A stretch of DNA of 64,000 nucleotides, taken from contig NZ_JABASX010000005.1 of assembly GCF_016107655.1 (NCBI RefSeq), positions 186,001 through 250,000 on the forward strand, written 5' to 3'. This document shows positions 17,186 to 30,315 of the stretch, in pieces; the stretch's first letter is position 1, and every line of letters begins with the position of its first letter. Below the pieces are notes generated by a model. It had not been told where the DNA came from, made no database searches, and saw nothing but the letters and a program-made list of their open reading frames with translations. This stretch comes from Brevibacterium antiquum (lineage in GTDB: Bacteria; Actinomycetota; Actinomycetes; Actinomycetales; Brevibacteriaceae). A program made the translations under genes and the position numbers.

Positions 17186-18978
17186 TCCAGAGAATCCGTC
17201 TCACCACAGCCATACTGTTTACGTTCGCAGCGGTGATCGTGGCAGTACTGGTCATCTCCGCGCTGTCCGTCGTCGGCACCGACGAGGTCACGGAGACCAG
17301 GGACTTCACCGTCAAGGACGGCGCCCACGCTGTCGTCCTCGACGAGGCGATCGTTCCCTATTCGGGCACCAACGTGACCGTTGAGGCCGCGAACGCCGAT
17401 GGCAAGAAACTGTTCGTCGGCACGGCGAACGGCGTCGACACCGACAGCATCCTCGACGGAGTGGCGCAGGAGCAAATCAGCAACGTCGAGTTCCCCAACA
17501 CCGTCGAGCACCGGTTCATCCCCGGCGACGACGCTCCCGAAGCGACGCTCACCGACAGGGACTGGTGGACCAGCAAGGACACGGGGGAGAAGGTGGCGAA
17601 GACCTTCGACCTCGACGCTGACCCGCAGGTCCTGGTCATCGCCGCCGCGGACGAGGGCGAAAATCTTGATGGGACCACAGTCTCGCTGAAGATGCGTGTG
17701 GAGGGAGTCCTGGCTTTGAGTTTGGTCGGAATCGCGTTGGGCATCATCTTGGCCGGATTTGGCGCCTACTTCTTCCTGCGCTGGTTCAACGGCCGCATCC
17801 GGCCCGAGAAGAAGCGGTCGGTCGCCCGAAAGACCGGTCGCGGTCCAGGCCCAGGCCCAGGCCCAGGGCCTGGTGCCGGCCCGGGCCCCGGCGCTGGGAC
17901 TGACCCCAACGGGCCTATGACGAATACCGGCAGGGTGCGGAGTTCTCGCCTCGTGAAGAACCCTGGCGGCGGGACGGCGCAGCCACCTCGGCGGGCGAAC
18001 TCACGGGGCAGACGATCGCTGCGCATCGTCACAGCCGCGTCGCTGACGACCGGGCTGGCATTGAGCGGATGCACCGCGCTGCCGGTGGCGCAGCCGCACA
18101 GCCCAGACATCACGCCCTATGAGCGCGCGGCGATGCGCCCGGGTGAGGCCGGGGAATTCATGACCGGCTACACCGAATCACTCGATGAGATCCTCAACGA
18201 TGGAGGAAAGGACCTCGAAAAGATTCAGGGCGAGCCCCTGATCGATCGGACCCGCGCACAGATGCAGATCGCGAAGAAGGCGAAGCAGAAGCTGCGGGCA
18301 CCGAACTTCAGCGAGGTCGTCGCCGGCAGCCCGAGCTTCACCGAATACCCGATGTGGTTCTACGCATTCGGCACCGCAAAAGGGGACGCGAAGCTCACGC
18401 AGGTCCAGCTGGCCACCCGAGAATCCGCCTCAACCGAGCCGATCGTGCGCACTGCCTCCTATATTCCCAGCGATCAGATGCCGACGCTGATGGCCGACGG
18501 GAAAGGGGCCGTCAAGCCCGGCCCAGAGGGATTCGACAAGGAGATGACGGCGACCGCGGACCAGGTCTCGAAGTTCCTGGCCGACGGCAAGGCCGACGCC
18601 GCGGATGCCGACGGGCTCAAAGAAGGCGGATTCAAGGACTTCAGAGGCTACCTGGGTGACCTGCGGGGCAAGGACTCGGGATTCGACAAGGTCGATATCT
18701 CCTGCAAGCCCTATGAGAAGCTCGACTTCACCTCGATGACCCTGAGCACCGAGCACGGCGCCATCGGAATGGGCGAGGTCCGCTGCACCCTGACGATCGA
18801 GGTCCCCGACGACTATTCGGTCGACCTGGGCGACACCATCGAAGCGGTGAAGACCAACGACAAGGATGGAAACACCGTCAAGGTCGACACCGCCCACCCG
18901 TATGTGCTGATGAAGACCGGTGATGAGCTGAGCGCCGTGGCCACCGATTGGAACGTGCTGTCCTCACGCATCGAGTGA
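17182..18978 (+). CDS. Second envelope protein with internal lipobox; probable CTG start
   Basis: Same plan as the protein at 14450: helix 1, extracytoplasmic domain, helix 2 (LALSLVGIALGIILAGFGAY), a basic linker holding repeated Gly-Pro units (DNA 17840-17900), helix 3 ending in LALSGC and a ~290-residue outer domain. The first standard start, GTG 17233, falls inside helix 1, leaves no positive charges in front and has no ribosome site. CTG 17182 overlaps the previous stop as CTGA, has TGAGGG seven bases upstream, and restores a normal signal (IQRIRLTTAILFTFAAVIVA). I therefore prefer CTG. Function unknown; probably coupled to the CnoX-like gene. Confidence 0.65.
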   Translation: MIQRIRLTTAILFTFAAVIVAVLVISALSVVGTDEVTETRDFTVKDGAHAVVLDEAIVPYSGTNVTVEAANADGKKLFVGTANGVDTDSILDGVAQEQISNVEFPNTVEHRFIPGDDAPEATLTDRDWWTSKDTGEKVAKTFDLDADPQVLVIAAADEGENLDGTTVSLKMRVEGVLALSLVGIALGIILAGFGAYFFLRWFNGRIRPEKKRSVARKTGRGPGPGPGPGPGAGPGPGAGTDPNGPMTNTGRVRSSRLVKNPGGGTAQPPRRANSRGRRSLRIVTAASLTTGLALSGCTALPVAQPHSPDITPYERAAMRPGEAGEFMTGYTESLDEILNDGGKDLEKIQGEPLIDRTRAQMQIAKKAKQKLRAPNFSEVVAGSPSFTEYPMWFYAFGTAKGDAKLTQVQLATRESASTEPIVRTASYIPSDQMPTLMADGKGAVKPGPEGFDKEMTATADQVSKFLADGKADAADADGLKEGGFKDFRGYLGDLRGKDSGFDKVDISCKPYEKLDFTSMTLSTEHGAIGMGEVRCTLTIEVPDDYSVDLGDTIEAVKTNDKDGNTVKVDTAHPYVLMKTGDELSAVATDWNVLSSRIE

Positions 18979-19003
18979 GCGCAGCCGTCTTCACGCAGCG
19001 AGT
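18964..19003 (+). repeat. Stop-codon-spanning duplication
   Basis: TCACGCATCGAGT (18964-18976, running into the stop codon) recurs as TCACGCAGCGAGT at 18991-19003, 12 of 13 identical, just after the end of the envelope-protein gene. It is followed by the CCAGTCAGGCCCC duplication that forms the terminator. Confidence 0.5.
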
Positions 19004-19030
19004 TTCAGGACCAGTCAGGCCCCACGACCA

Positions 19031-19060
19031 GTCAGGCCCCGCCGAGGTGGGGCCTGACTT
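19031..19060. terminator. Bidirectional terminator hairpin
   Basis: GTCAGGCCCC (19031-19040) pairs perfectly with GGGGCCTGAC (19049-19058) around an eight-base loop, between two convergent genes. There is only a short T run, so it may serve both directions weakly. Confidence 0.75.
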
Positions 19061-19061
19061 C

Positions 19062-19556
19062 TCAGTTGGTGCGGATTCTGCGCCCCACGAGGTAGAGCCA
19101 CCACAATCCGACGAGGGGCAGGATGAGCGGGATGTATCCGTATCCGCTGCCGAAGGATGACCACACGGAGGGCTTGGCGAAGTCCTCCGGATGGGTGAAG
19201 CTGAGGATGCCGACGATGATGACGCCGACGAACTCGACGAGGCAGGCGCCGATCGCGATCCGGTGTGAGACGCGGTTGCCGATGACCAGGCAGATCGTGG
19301 CCACGATGTAGATGACGGCGGCGATCACGGACAGCGAGTACGCGACCGGGGCCACGTCGAACTCGCGGATGACCTGGTAGCCGGCGCGTGCGGTCGCCGA
19401 GAGCGCGAAGACCCCGTAGACGGCCGTCAGTGCTCGGCCTGGGCCGGTGTGCATCGCCGAGAACGGTGAGCGGTTGCGCTTCGCGGCCCGTTCCTTCTTC
19501 GCCGAGGCGGCCGCTGCGCGCGCACCGCCATCGTCGTTTCGCTTCTTCACTGCCAA
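19062..19556 (-). CDS. Small integral membrane protein, unknown
   Basis: A 164-residue protein with a basic, Ala/Lys-rich cytoplasmic start (~30 residues) and four hydrophobic helices (for example SLSVIAAVIYIVATICLVIG and CLVEFVGVIIVGILSF). A conserved-looking motif, HPEDFAKPSVWSSFGSGYGY, lies before the last helix, and the C-terminus is RRIRTN. Actinobacterial genomes carry similar hypothetical proteins; no function is known to me. It overlaps the next upstream small membrane gene by 10 bases, suggesting a functional pair. Confidence 0.7.
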   Translation of the reverse strand: MAVKKRNDDGGARAAAASAKKERAAKRNRSPFSAMHTGPGRALTAVYGVFALSATARAGYQVIREFDVAPVAYSLSVIAAVIYIVATICLVIGNRVSHRIAIGACLVEFVGVIIVGILSFTHPEDFAKPSVWSSFGSGYGYIPLILPLVGLWWLYLVGRRIRTN

Positions 19557-19897
19557 ATCTGGTCCAATCTCTCGATCATGACGATCACCGTCAGTCCTGC
19601 CGCCGCGAGCACTCCCGGCCCCCAGCGACTCAGTTCCGCGAACGCCCAGAAGCCGGCCAGGGCGATGACGAGGATCGCGGTGATGACGTAGCCGAAGTAC
19701 AGGAGCGGATCGATGCCGTGGGTTGACCCGAATGTGGCGATCGAGAGAACCAGCTGCACGATGAGCAGCAGCAGAAGCACAGCGGTCGCGCCGAGCAGCA
19801 GTGTGCCGGCGGGGCGGTTGCGGATGGTCTCGATGATCGACCAGATGGCCAGGACGGCGGAGACGGCATAGAGCACGATGGTGAAAACGGTGAACAC
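19547..19897 (-). CDS. Small four-helix membrane protein, unknown
   Basis: 116 residues with four hydrophobic segments (TIVLYAVSAVLAIWSIIE, LLLGATAVLLLLLIVQLVL, FGYVITAILVIALAGFWAF, VLAAAGLTVIVMI) and a conserved-looking W-x-F-A-E-L-S-R-W-G-P-G loop. It overlaps the downstream membrane gene by 10 bases on the minus strand, so the two form an operon. I do not recognise a function. Confidence 0.65.
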   Translation of the reverse strand: MFTVFTIVLYAVSAVLAIWSIIETIRNRPAGTLLLGATAVLLLLLIVQLVLSIATFGSTHGIDPLLYFGYVITAILVIALAGFWAFAELSRWGPGVLAAAGLTVIVMIERLDQIWQ

Positions 19898-20008
19898 CCG
19901 GCCCAGTTTAGTCGGCGTGAACTCGGCCCCGGAACTTCAGGTGCCCGCCGGCGGCCCGGTATCGGGTGAGATGCGGCACTGATCCTGGCCGAAGTGCCCT
20001 TCACGGCC

Positions 20009-20014
20009 TAAAAT
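20009..20014 (+). promoter_or_regulatory. -10 element of a leaderless cysteine desulfurase transcript
   Basis: TAAAAT ends seven bases before the GTG start at 20022, placing the transcription start on or next to the start codon. The AGGGAG beside the GTG is too close to act as a ribosome site. Confidence 0.5.
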
Positions 20015-20021
20015 AGGGAGA

Positions 20022-21233
20022 GTGCCGATTTACCTTGACCACGCAGCCACCTCGCCGATGCCGGCAGAGGTGCTCGACGTCTACACCGCTGAGCTGAGCC
20101 GACGCGCCAATCCCTCGGCCCTGCATGCCGTAGGTCAGGCCGCGCGGATGCGCATCGAGACGGCCCGCGAGGACATCGCCCGTGGTGTCGGGGCCGCAAC
20201 ATCATCCGAGGTCATCTTCACCTCCGGCGGCACTGAGGCCGACAACTTCGCGCTCAAGGGCCTCTACCTCTCGCGTAACAACTCCACCTTCGAAGCGCCG
20301 GTTCGCCCACGCGTGCTCACCACGACGATCGAACATCATGCGATCCTCGACTCCGTGGAATGGCTGGCCAGTCAGGGTGCCGAGATCGTCTACCTCGACG
20401 TTGACGAACAAGGACGCCTCGACCTCGACGCGGCCCTGGCCGAACTGCGCCGCGCCCCAGAGCGCACGGCACTCATCTCCATCATGGCCGCGAACAATGA
20501 GATCGGCACCCTTCAGCCGATCGCCGAAATCGGTGCAGTCGCCAAGGAACTCGGTGTTCCCTTCCACATCGACGCCGTGCAGGCTCTGGGCCAGATTCCG
20601 CTGAACTTCGCCGAGCTCGGTGCCACCGCCATGTCGATCACCGCTCACAAGATCGGCGGACCCGTGGGCATCGGTGCACTGCTGCTCGACCGCGGTGCCG
20701 CCCCCGCGCCGATCCTTCACGGCGGGGGACAGGAACGCGGTGTCCGCTCGGGCACACTTGACGTCGCCGGTGCCGTAGCCTTCGCCAAGGCGGTCGAACT
20801 CGCCACCGCCGACATCGGGACACGAGCCGCCCGCTTCTCATTCCTGCGCGACCGTCTCATCGCCGGCATCGAGGACACGGTCCCCCATGCCACGTTGTCC
20901 GGTCGCCGAGGTGGAGGCAGGCTTCCCGCGAACGCGCACTTCACGTTCTCCGGATGTGAAGGCGACTCCCTGCTCTTCGGCCTCGACGCGAGAGGACTGG
21001 CGACCTCGACGGGTTCGGCCTGCTCGGCCGGGGTCTCACGTCCCTCACATGTGCTGCTGGCCTGCGGCATGGAGGAAGACGTCGCCAGATCAGCCCAACG
21101 ATTCAGCCTCGGCCACGACTCGACCGAAGAAGAGGTCGATCGTCTTCTCGAGGTTCTGCCCGAGGTCGTCGAACAAGCACATCAGGCCGGAATGGTCTCG
21201 GCCACTCCGCGCTGGATGCAAGGAGCATCATGA
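20022..21233 (+). CDS. Cysteine desulfurase (NifS/IscS-like)
   Basis: PLP enzyme that removes sulfur from cysteine as a persulfide. The PLP lysine is in [11 protein letters not shown], the His/Asn/Asp cofactor contacts are in [22 protein letters not shown] and [10 protein letters not shown], and the catalytic cysteine is in [13 protein letters not shown]. Length 403. It overlaps mnmA by an ATGA, so the likely sulfur acceptor is the tRNA 2-thiouridylase next to it. Confidence 0.93.
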   Translation: MPIYLDHAATSPMPAEVLDVYTAELSRRANPSALHAVGQAARMRIETAREDIARGVGAATSSEVIFTSGGTEADNFALKGLYLSRNNSTFEAPVRPRVLTTTIEHHAILDSVEWLASQGAEIVYLDVDEQGRLDLDAALAELRRAPERTALISIMAANNEIGTLQPIAEIGAVAKELGVPFHIDAVQALGQIPLNFAELGATAMSITAHKIGGPVGIGALLLDRGAAPAPILHGGGQERGVRSGTLDVAGAVAFAKAVELATADIGTRAARFSFLRDRLIAGIEDTVPHATLSGRRGGGRLPANAHFTFSGCEGDSLLFGLDARGLATSTGSACSAGVSRPSHVLLACGMEEDVARSAQRFSLGHDSTEEEVDRLLEVLPEVVEQAHQAGMVSATPRWMQGAS

Positions 21234-22423
21234 AAATTCTCGTCGCCATGTCCGGCGGAGTCGACTCGTCAGTCGCCGCGGCACGTGCCGTCGACGCCGG
21301 CCACGAAGTCGTCGGCGTCCACCTCGCCCTGTCCCGCATGCCCGGAACCCTGCGCACAGGTTCACGCGGCTGCTGCACCATCGAAGACTCCAGGGACGCC
21401 CACCGCGTGGCCGGGATGCTCGACATCCCGTTCTACGTGTGGGACTTCTCCGAACGGTTCAAAGAGGACATCGTCGATGACTTCATCGCCGAGTATGCGG
21501 CCGGACGCACACCCAATCCGTGCATGCGCTGCAATGAGCGCATCAAGTTCGCGGCCCTCCTCGACCGTGCCCTGGCACTGGGCTTCGACGCCATCGCCAC
21601 AGGTCATTACGCCGAGGTCCTGCGCGACGAGGACGGGCGACCGGAACTCCACCGCGGCGAGGATCTCGCGAAGGACCAGTCCTACGTCCTCGGTGTGCTC
21701 TCCGGCGATCAGCTCGAGCACTGCTACTTCCCGATCGGCGCGACCGCGTCGAAGGCAGAAGTCCGCGCCGAGGCTGCCGAGCGCGGATTCTCCGTGGCCA
21801 ACAAGCCTGATTCCTACGATATCTGCTTCATCCCCGATGGTGACACGAAGGCGTGGCTGGCGGACAAGATCCCCATGCGCCCCGGCCTCATCAAGGACGC
21901 CGAGGGCGAGACCCTGGGCGAACACGACGGTGCGATGACCTACACCATCGGCCAGCGCAAGGGCCTGGGCATCCAGAAGCCCGCGGCCGATGGTCAGCCG
22001 CGCTTCGTCACCGGCCTCGACCCGGCCTCGAACACCGTCACGGTGGGCTCCCGCAGTGATCTCGGGGTCTCCCACCTGACCGGGATCCGGACCACATGGG
22101 CCGGACCGGCACCGGCAGACATCGGCAGCGAACCGGCGACCGCCATCGACTGTGAGGTCCAGATCCGGGCCCACAGCGACCCGGTTCCGGCTCGGGCCTG
22201 GCTGGGAGACTACATCTCCGAGGCACCCGAGCATGAAGTGAACCCGATCGTCGACGAGGTCGACGTGCCGGCCGCACGACCTGCCGGACAGCTCATGCAC
22301 ATCGACGTCGACGAGGAGCTCTCCGGCGTCGCACCCGGGCAGACTATGGTCATCTACCGCGGAACCCGGGTCCTGGGCCAGGCCACCATCGATGTGACAG
22401 CCAAGGACCGCCTCGGCGTCTGA
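21230..22423 (+). CDS. mnmA: tRNA-specific 2-thiouridylase MnmA
   Basis: Inserts sulfur at U34 of Lys, Glu and Gln tRNAs using ATP. The PP-loop motif [10 protein letters not shown] opens the protein; catalytic cysteines are in [12 protein letters not shown] and [10 protein letters not shown]; the GQRKGLGI motif starts the C-terminal part. An extra [14 protein letters not shown] segment with a Cys pair near residue 50 is typical of actinobacterial forms. Length 397. Translationally coupled to the cysteine desulfurase that should supply its sulfur. Confidence 0.96.
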   Translation: MKILVAMSGGVDSSVAAARAVDAGHEVVGVHLALSRMPGTLRTGSRGCCTIEDSRDAHRVAGMLDIPFYVWDFSERFKEDIVDDFIAEYAAGRTPNPCMRCNERIKFAALLDRALALGFDAIATGHYAEVLRDEDGRPELHRGEDLAKDQSYVLGVLSGDQLEHCYFPIGATASKAEVRAEAAERGFSVANKPDSYDICFIPDGDTKAWLADKIPMRPGLIKDAEGETLGEHDGAMTYTIGQRKGLGIQKPAADGQPRFVTGLDPASNTVTVGSRSDLGVSHLTGIRTTWAGPAPADIGSEPATAIDCEVQIRAHSDPVPARAWLGDYISEAPEHEVNPIVDEVDVPAARPAGQLMHIDVDEELSGVAPGQTMVIYRGTRVLGQATIDVTAKDRLGV

Positions 22424-22457
22424 GCTGTGCTCCTCGCCCCTGCGTTAACCTGGGGGT

Positions 22458-24435
22458 ATGAAGGAATTTCCCCAAGATGTCGTCACGGCACCTTTCGGAA
22501 CCTGGTCATCTCCGCTGAGCGCTGCGGAGGTGGCCGCCGGCTCCGCACCGATCTTCGATGCCGCATTCCGCGGTGAGCACATCTACTTCTCCACGAAGGT
22601 TCCAGCGGAGAATTCCCGCACCGGGCTGATCCGGACCTCACTGTCGCATCCGGGGCTGAAGGAGCAGGTGCTGCCCGCGGAGTTCAACATCAGATCCTCG
22701 GTGCACGAATACGGGGGAGCCGCCTGGGCCCTGGACCCCAGCAGCGAGGTCATCTACTTCGTCAATGCCTCCGACCAGCGGATCTGGCAGATCATTCCGG
22801 GCAGAGCCCCGCACGCGCTGACCCCGGACACCTCGGGCCGCATCCGGTACGGGGACCTGACGATGACCAGTTGGGGTCTGCTGTGCGTGCGTGAGGATTG
22901 CCGGTCCACGCACAGGGAACGAGCCATCGTCCTCATCACCAGGCACGGGACGACGAATGTGCTCTCGCGCCATTCTCACTTCATGGCCTGGCCCCGGCTG
23001 TCTCCGGACGGCTCCACATTGGCGTTCATCGGCTGGGAGCACCCCAACATGCCCTGGGACTCGACGAGCCTGTGGCTCATCGACGTTCGCACCCAGGACA
23101 CTCCCGTCGCCGCGGTTATGCACGGACATGACGTTTCGCTTCTGCAACCGGATTTCACCTCGGACTCCTCGCTGATCATCAGCTCCGACCACAACGGTCA
23201 CTGGGCCCTGTACTCATTGGACTTCGAACCGATCGACTGTCTTGTCCGTGACAGACGTGCGGCTGCGAAGGACTCTGGAGAGGAGATCAACGCCGGTGAG
23301 CAACTCGACATCTCCGCGCTGCGGCCGGTCCTCGACACCGGCGGCGAGATCGGCGGCCCTCTCTGGCAGTTGGGCACCAATTGGCATCTGAGTGACGACG
23401 AGGAGATCTGGGCCCACTCCCAGTCCGCGACCGCCTCCCTGATCAGAGCGAGGCACGAAGGTGAGGCCGAGGAGATCAGACCGCAGGGGGAGCGGTTCGG
23501 CAGCCTCGAACTCCACGACCTGAGCCACAGCCATGTTCTCCTGACGGGAAAGTCCGCGGACTCGACCGGAGCCCTGTATGCCGTGGACCGGGCCAGCGGC
23601 ACCTTCATTGAGATCGCGCAGGAACGCCTCGATGCTCATCAGGACTACTATTCGCGCCCCCGCACCCGGGAACTCGGCGGCGTCCCCGTCGTCATCCACC
23701 CACCGCACAATCCGCGATTCACCGCCCTCGGCCGTGAACTTCCGCCCTATGTGATCTCCATCCACGGCGGACCGACAGGTCAGGCGACCCCCGACATGTC
23801 GGCCCGGTCCAGCTACTTCACCTCCCGGGGAATCGGCGTGATGGAGGTCAACTACGGCGGCTCGACCGGGTACGGGCGCAGATGGCGCGACCGCCTGCGC
23901 GGACAGTGGGGGATCGTCGACGTCTCCGACACCCTCGCCGCCCTCGAAGCTCTTGTGGCCGAGGGGCTGGCCGACCCTCACCGCATCGCGATCTCCGGGG
24001 CCTCGTCCGGTGGATGGACCGTGCTGTCGGCGCTGGCCTCATCGGAGGCATTCGCCTGCGGCACCTCCTATTTCGGGGTCACCGACCTGATGCGCTTCGT
24101 CGTCGACACCCACGACTTCGAGAGGCATTACATCGACGGACTGGTCGGCCCATGGCCGGAGGCACAGGACGCCTACATCACTCGGTCCCCGATTCGACGG
24201 ACGAGTCAGATCAACGTTCCGGTGGCCATCATGCAAGGCGATCGGGACCCGATCGTACCGCCCAGTCAGGCCCAAGAATTCGTCGATATGTTGGAACTGA
24301 CCGGAGTGGAGTACATTTACCGTCTGTACAAGGGTGAATCCCACGGATTCGTCCGCGCCGAAACCATCATCGATTCCCTGGAAAGCGAGTTCGGGTTCTA
24401 TGCCGACGTCTTCGGAATCCCACACAGCTGCAACC

Positions 24436-24443
<8 letters not shown>
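22458..24443 (+). CDS. S9 family serine peptidase (prolyl oligopeptidase-like)
   Basis: An N-terminal beta-propeller of about 380 residues (YDLTMTSWGLLC, LSPDGSTLAFIGWEHPNMPWD) and a C-terminal alpha/beta-hydrolase. Catalytic residues are visible: Ser in ISGASSGGWT, Asp in MQGDRDPIVPP and His in KGESHGF. No signal peptide, so cytoplasmic. A TAACCT -10 ends six bases before ATG 22458 and there is no properly spaced ribosome site, so leaderless translation is likely. It overlaps the next gene by eight bases. Specific substrate is unknown (oligopeptidase or acylaminoacyl peptidase). Confidence 0.9.
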
Positions 24444-27737
<3,294 letters not shown>

Positions 27738-27810
27738 TCAGCCATCGAATTTCAGGATCGTCACAGGCATATTCAAGTGGGGAAACAGCTCAGTCTGAAA
27801 GAGTGAAGGC

Positions 27811-28329
27811 ATGAAATCAATCCCCCGGTTGGTCGCTGGTACTGCTGTCGTCCTCGCCGCTGTACTCACCACTGCGCCGGTGACAGCTGGTATCGCCGAC
27901 TTCGTTCTCAACCCGGGACAGCCGCCCATCAAACGCGCAGCCCCTGCACTCTCCGGTTCGACCGCGGAGCTTCTGGCGCCGGTGAGGTCTCGTGGCGAAG
28001 ACCGCGAGGGCGTCGACGACGAAACCTCTCACAGCACAGGGGCCGACGGTGAGCAGCCGAACGATTCGTACCGTCTGCACGGAGGTCCCAGCGAAGCAGC
28101 CGACACGGTATCGCAGGCCAGTGACTTCGTCGTGCGGGCCGGAGATTCGGCGGGCTTGGTCGCACACACCGCTGCCGACGCCCAATCTCGTGTCTCAGAT
28201 CTTGCGAAGGACCTGCAGACCGGTGTTGACGCTGGTGAGTACACCCAGGAAGACGCGGACAGGGTGCTCAGCGAGCTCTCGAGCTACATCAAGGGCGAAC
28301 GCACGTGGCCAGAGCGCACCGAGGCCTGA
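27811..28329 (+). CDS. Small secreted protein, unknown
   Basis: 172 residues with a clear signal peptide (basic KSIPR, then LVAGTAVVLAAVLTTAPVTAG; predicted cleavage near residue 27). The mature part is hydrophilic, Ser/Asp/Glu-rich and probably disordered, with a helical end (SRVSDLAKDLQTGVDAGEYT, EDADRVLSELSSYI). No Cys, no lipobox, no sorting signal. Sits alone between ligA and gatC. I do not recognise it; the signal peptide and codon use make it a credible gene. Confidence 0.6.
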   Translation: MKSIPRLVAGTAVVLAAVLTTAPVTAGIADFVLNPGQPPIKRAAPALSGSTAELLAPVRSRGEDREGVDDETSHSTGADGEQPNDSYRLHGGPSEAADTVSQASDFVVRAGDSAGLVAHTAADAQSRVSDLAKDLQTGVDAGEYTQEDADRVLSELSSYIKGERTWPERTEA

Positions 28330-28374
28330 GCTCAGAACCCTGAGCCCGGAACCCTGCCTGAGCCCGGAACTCTG
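28325..28374 (+). repeat. Stop-codon-spanning duplications
   Basis: CCTGAG containing the TGA stop (28325-28330) is followed by CCTGAGCCCGGAACCCTG (28339-28356) and CCTGAGCCCGGAACTCTG (28357-28374), two tandem 18-base units with one mismatch. The extra TGA triplets lie in a different frame from the gene's stop. Confidence 0.6.
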
Positions 28375-28507
28375 CCTGGCGACACTCGTGCACCTCGGCG
28401 AAGCTGCGCAGTGAAGCTCGGCGAACCTCACATCGATCCGATCTGAAGCGGTCCGGCAAAGAGACTAGACTTGCTGACGAGTAAACAGAGACGATGAAAG
28501 GCAGGGA

Positions 28508-28813
28508 ATGACGGAGTCCTCCGCAATCACCCCCGAGCAAGTCGAGCATTTGGCCTCGCTGTCTCGGATCGCCATGGGCGAAGACGAGCTGAAATCGCTC
28601 GCCGGTGACCTCAGCACCATTTTGAGCAATGTCGCCAGAGTCAACGAAGTGGCCGGCGATGACGTACCGGCGACCAGCCATCCGATCGCACTGTCGAATG
28701 TGCTGCGCCCTGATGTCGTGGGTGAGACCCTGACCAGCGAACAGGCTCTGGCCTCGGCTCCGGCATCCGCCGATGACAAATTCCTCGTCCCACAGATCCT
28801 TGGGGAGGAATGA
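28508..28813 (+). CDS. gatC: Asp-tRNA(Asn)/Glu-tRNA(Gln) amidotransferase subunit C
   Basis: Small subunit that stabilises GatA and GatB in the tRNA-dependent amidotransferase. The sequence shows [19 protein letters not shown] at the start and [19 protein letters not shown] in the middle, both family hallmarks; length 101. First gene of gatCAB; its stop overlaps the gatA start. A TAGACT -10-like element occurs near 28466. Confidence 0.95.
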   Translation: MTESSAITPEQVEHLASLSRIAMGEDELKSLAGDLSTILSNVARVNEVAGDDVPATSHPIALSNVLRPDVVGETLTSEQALASAPASADDKFLVPQILGEE

Positions 28814-30315
28814 TGAGCGAACTGATCAATAGGAGCGCCCTTGAACTCGCCGCAGGATTGAAAGCCGGCGAGTTCTCCTCCGTCGAGGTGACTCAGGCTC
28901 ACCTGGATCGCATCCACGCCACCGAAGCCGACTTCGGCTCATTCATCACCGTCACCGACGATCTCGCGCTGGAGACGGCCAAAGCAGTCGATGCCGAACG
29001 CAGCGCCGGTGGAGACGTCCACGCCCTGGCCGGAGTGCCCGTGGCGCTCAAGGACCTCGTCGTCACCGAAGGCGTGCGCACGACAGCGGGCTCGAAGATG
29101 CTCGAGAACTGGGTTCCACCCTACGAATCCACCGTGCACAAGAAGGTCAAGGCCGCCGGACTTCCGGTCCTGGGCAAGACTAACCTCGACGAGTTCGCGA
29201 TGGGATCGACGACCGAGCACTCGGCCTTCGGCACCACCCGCAACCCGTGGAACCTCGAGCACGTTCCCGGTGGTTCCTCCGGCGGCGCTGCGGCAGCCCT
29301 CGCCGGCTTCCAGGCTCCGCTGTCGGTCGGCACGGACACCGGCGGATCGGTGCGACAGCCCGCCGCATTCACCGGCACCGTCGGTGTGAAGCCGACCTAC
29401 GGTTCGATCTCACGTTTCGGCATCATCGCCATGGCCTCGAGCCTCGACCAGGTGGGCCCGATGGGCCGCAACGTCGCCGACGCCGCGGCTCTGCACGAAC
29501 TGCTTGCCGGGCACGACCCGCTCGATTCGACCTCTTTGCCGGACCCGGTGGCAGGTTTCGTCTCTGCGGCACAGACGTCGGATCTGGGGGGCAAGAAGCT
29601 CGGCGTCATCAAGCAGCTGCGCGGTGAGGGCTACCAGGACGGCGTCCGCGATGCCTTCTCTGCCGCCCTCGATGTCGCCGCTGCTGCCGGTGCTGAGATC
29701 GTCGAGGTCGACTGCCCGTCGATCTCCTACGCACTCGACGCCTACTACCTCATCATGCCTTCCGAGGTGTCATCGAACCTGGCCCGCTACGACGGCATGC
29801 GCTACGGGCTGCGGGTCGACCCCGAGTCGGGCCCGGTCACCGCTGAGACGGTCATGGCAGCCACCCGCGCAGCCGGTTTCGGCAATGAGGTCAAGCGCCG
29901 CATCATCCTCGGCACCTACGCGCTGTCCGCCGGTTACTACGACGCCTACTACGGGTCGGCACAGAAGATCCGCACCCTGGTGCAGAACGATTTCGCGAAG
30001 GCCTTCGCACGCTGCGATGTCCTCGTCTCACCGACGGCACCGACGACCGCGCTGAAGTTCGGCGCCGAGGCGGCATCCGACCCGATGGCCCTCTACCTCG
30101 GCGACGTCGCGACGATCCCAGCCAACCTCGCCGGAATCCCGGGACTGTCACTGCCCGCAGGACTGGCCGACGGACTGCCCGTCGGATTCCAGATCCTCGC
30201 CCCGGCACGTGAGGATGTGAAGCTGTACGAGGTGGCCGGCCCGCTCGAAGCCGCCTTGGAAGCCTCAGGGACTCGGGTGCTCGATACTCTTGTGGAAGGA
30301 CTGACCACCAAGTGA
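28813..30315 (+). CDS. gatA: Asp-tRNA(Asn)/Glu-tRNA(Gln) amidotransferase subunit A
   Basis: Glutaminase subunit supplying ammonia to GatB. Amidase signature residues are present: Lys in [10 protein letters not shown], the Gly/Ser stretch [15 protein letters not shown], and the nucleophile region [15 protein letters not shown]. Length about 500. Tandem ATGs at 28810 and 28813; I prefer 28813 because GGAGG is only one base from the first ATG. Middle gene of gatCAB, joined to gatB by a GTGA overlap. Confidence 0.96.
   Translation: MSELINRSALELAAGLKAGEFSSVEVTQAHLDRIHATEADFGSFITVTDDLALETAKAVDAERSAGGDVHALAGVPVALKDLVVTEGVRTTAGSKMLENWVPPYESTVHKKVKAAGLPVLGKTNLDEFAMGSTTEHSAFGTTRNPWNLEHVPGGSSGGAAAALAGFQAPLSVGTDTGGSVRQPAAFTGTVGVKPTYGSISRFGIIAMASSLDQVGPMGRNVADAAALHELLAGHDPLDSTSLPDPVAGFVSAAQTSDLGGKKLGVIKQLRGEGYQDGVRDAFSAALDVAAAAGAEIVEVDCPSISYALDAYYLIMPSEVSSNLARYDGMRYGLRVDPESGPVTAETVMAATRAAGFGNEVKRRIILGTYALSAGYYDAYYGSAQKIRTLVQNDFAKAFARCDVLVSPTAPTTALKFGAEAASDPMALYLGDVATIPANLAGIPGLSLPAGLADGLPVGFQILAPAREDVKLYEVAGPLEAALEASGTRVLDTLVEGLTTK

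Noticed and set aside
17840-17900. GGCCCA tandem repeats, considered as a possible repeat array
   Set aside because: They are in-frame codons for a Gly-Pro linker in the envelope protein and have no spacer structure, so this is not a CRISPR.
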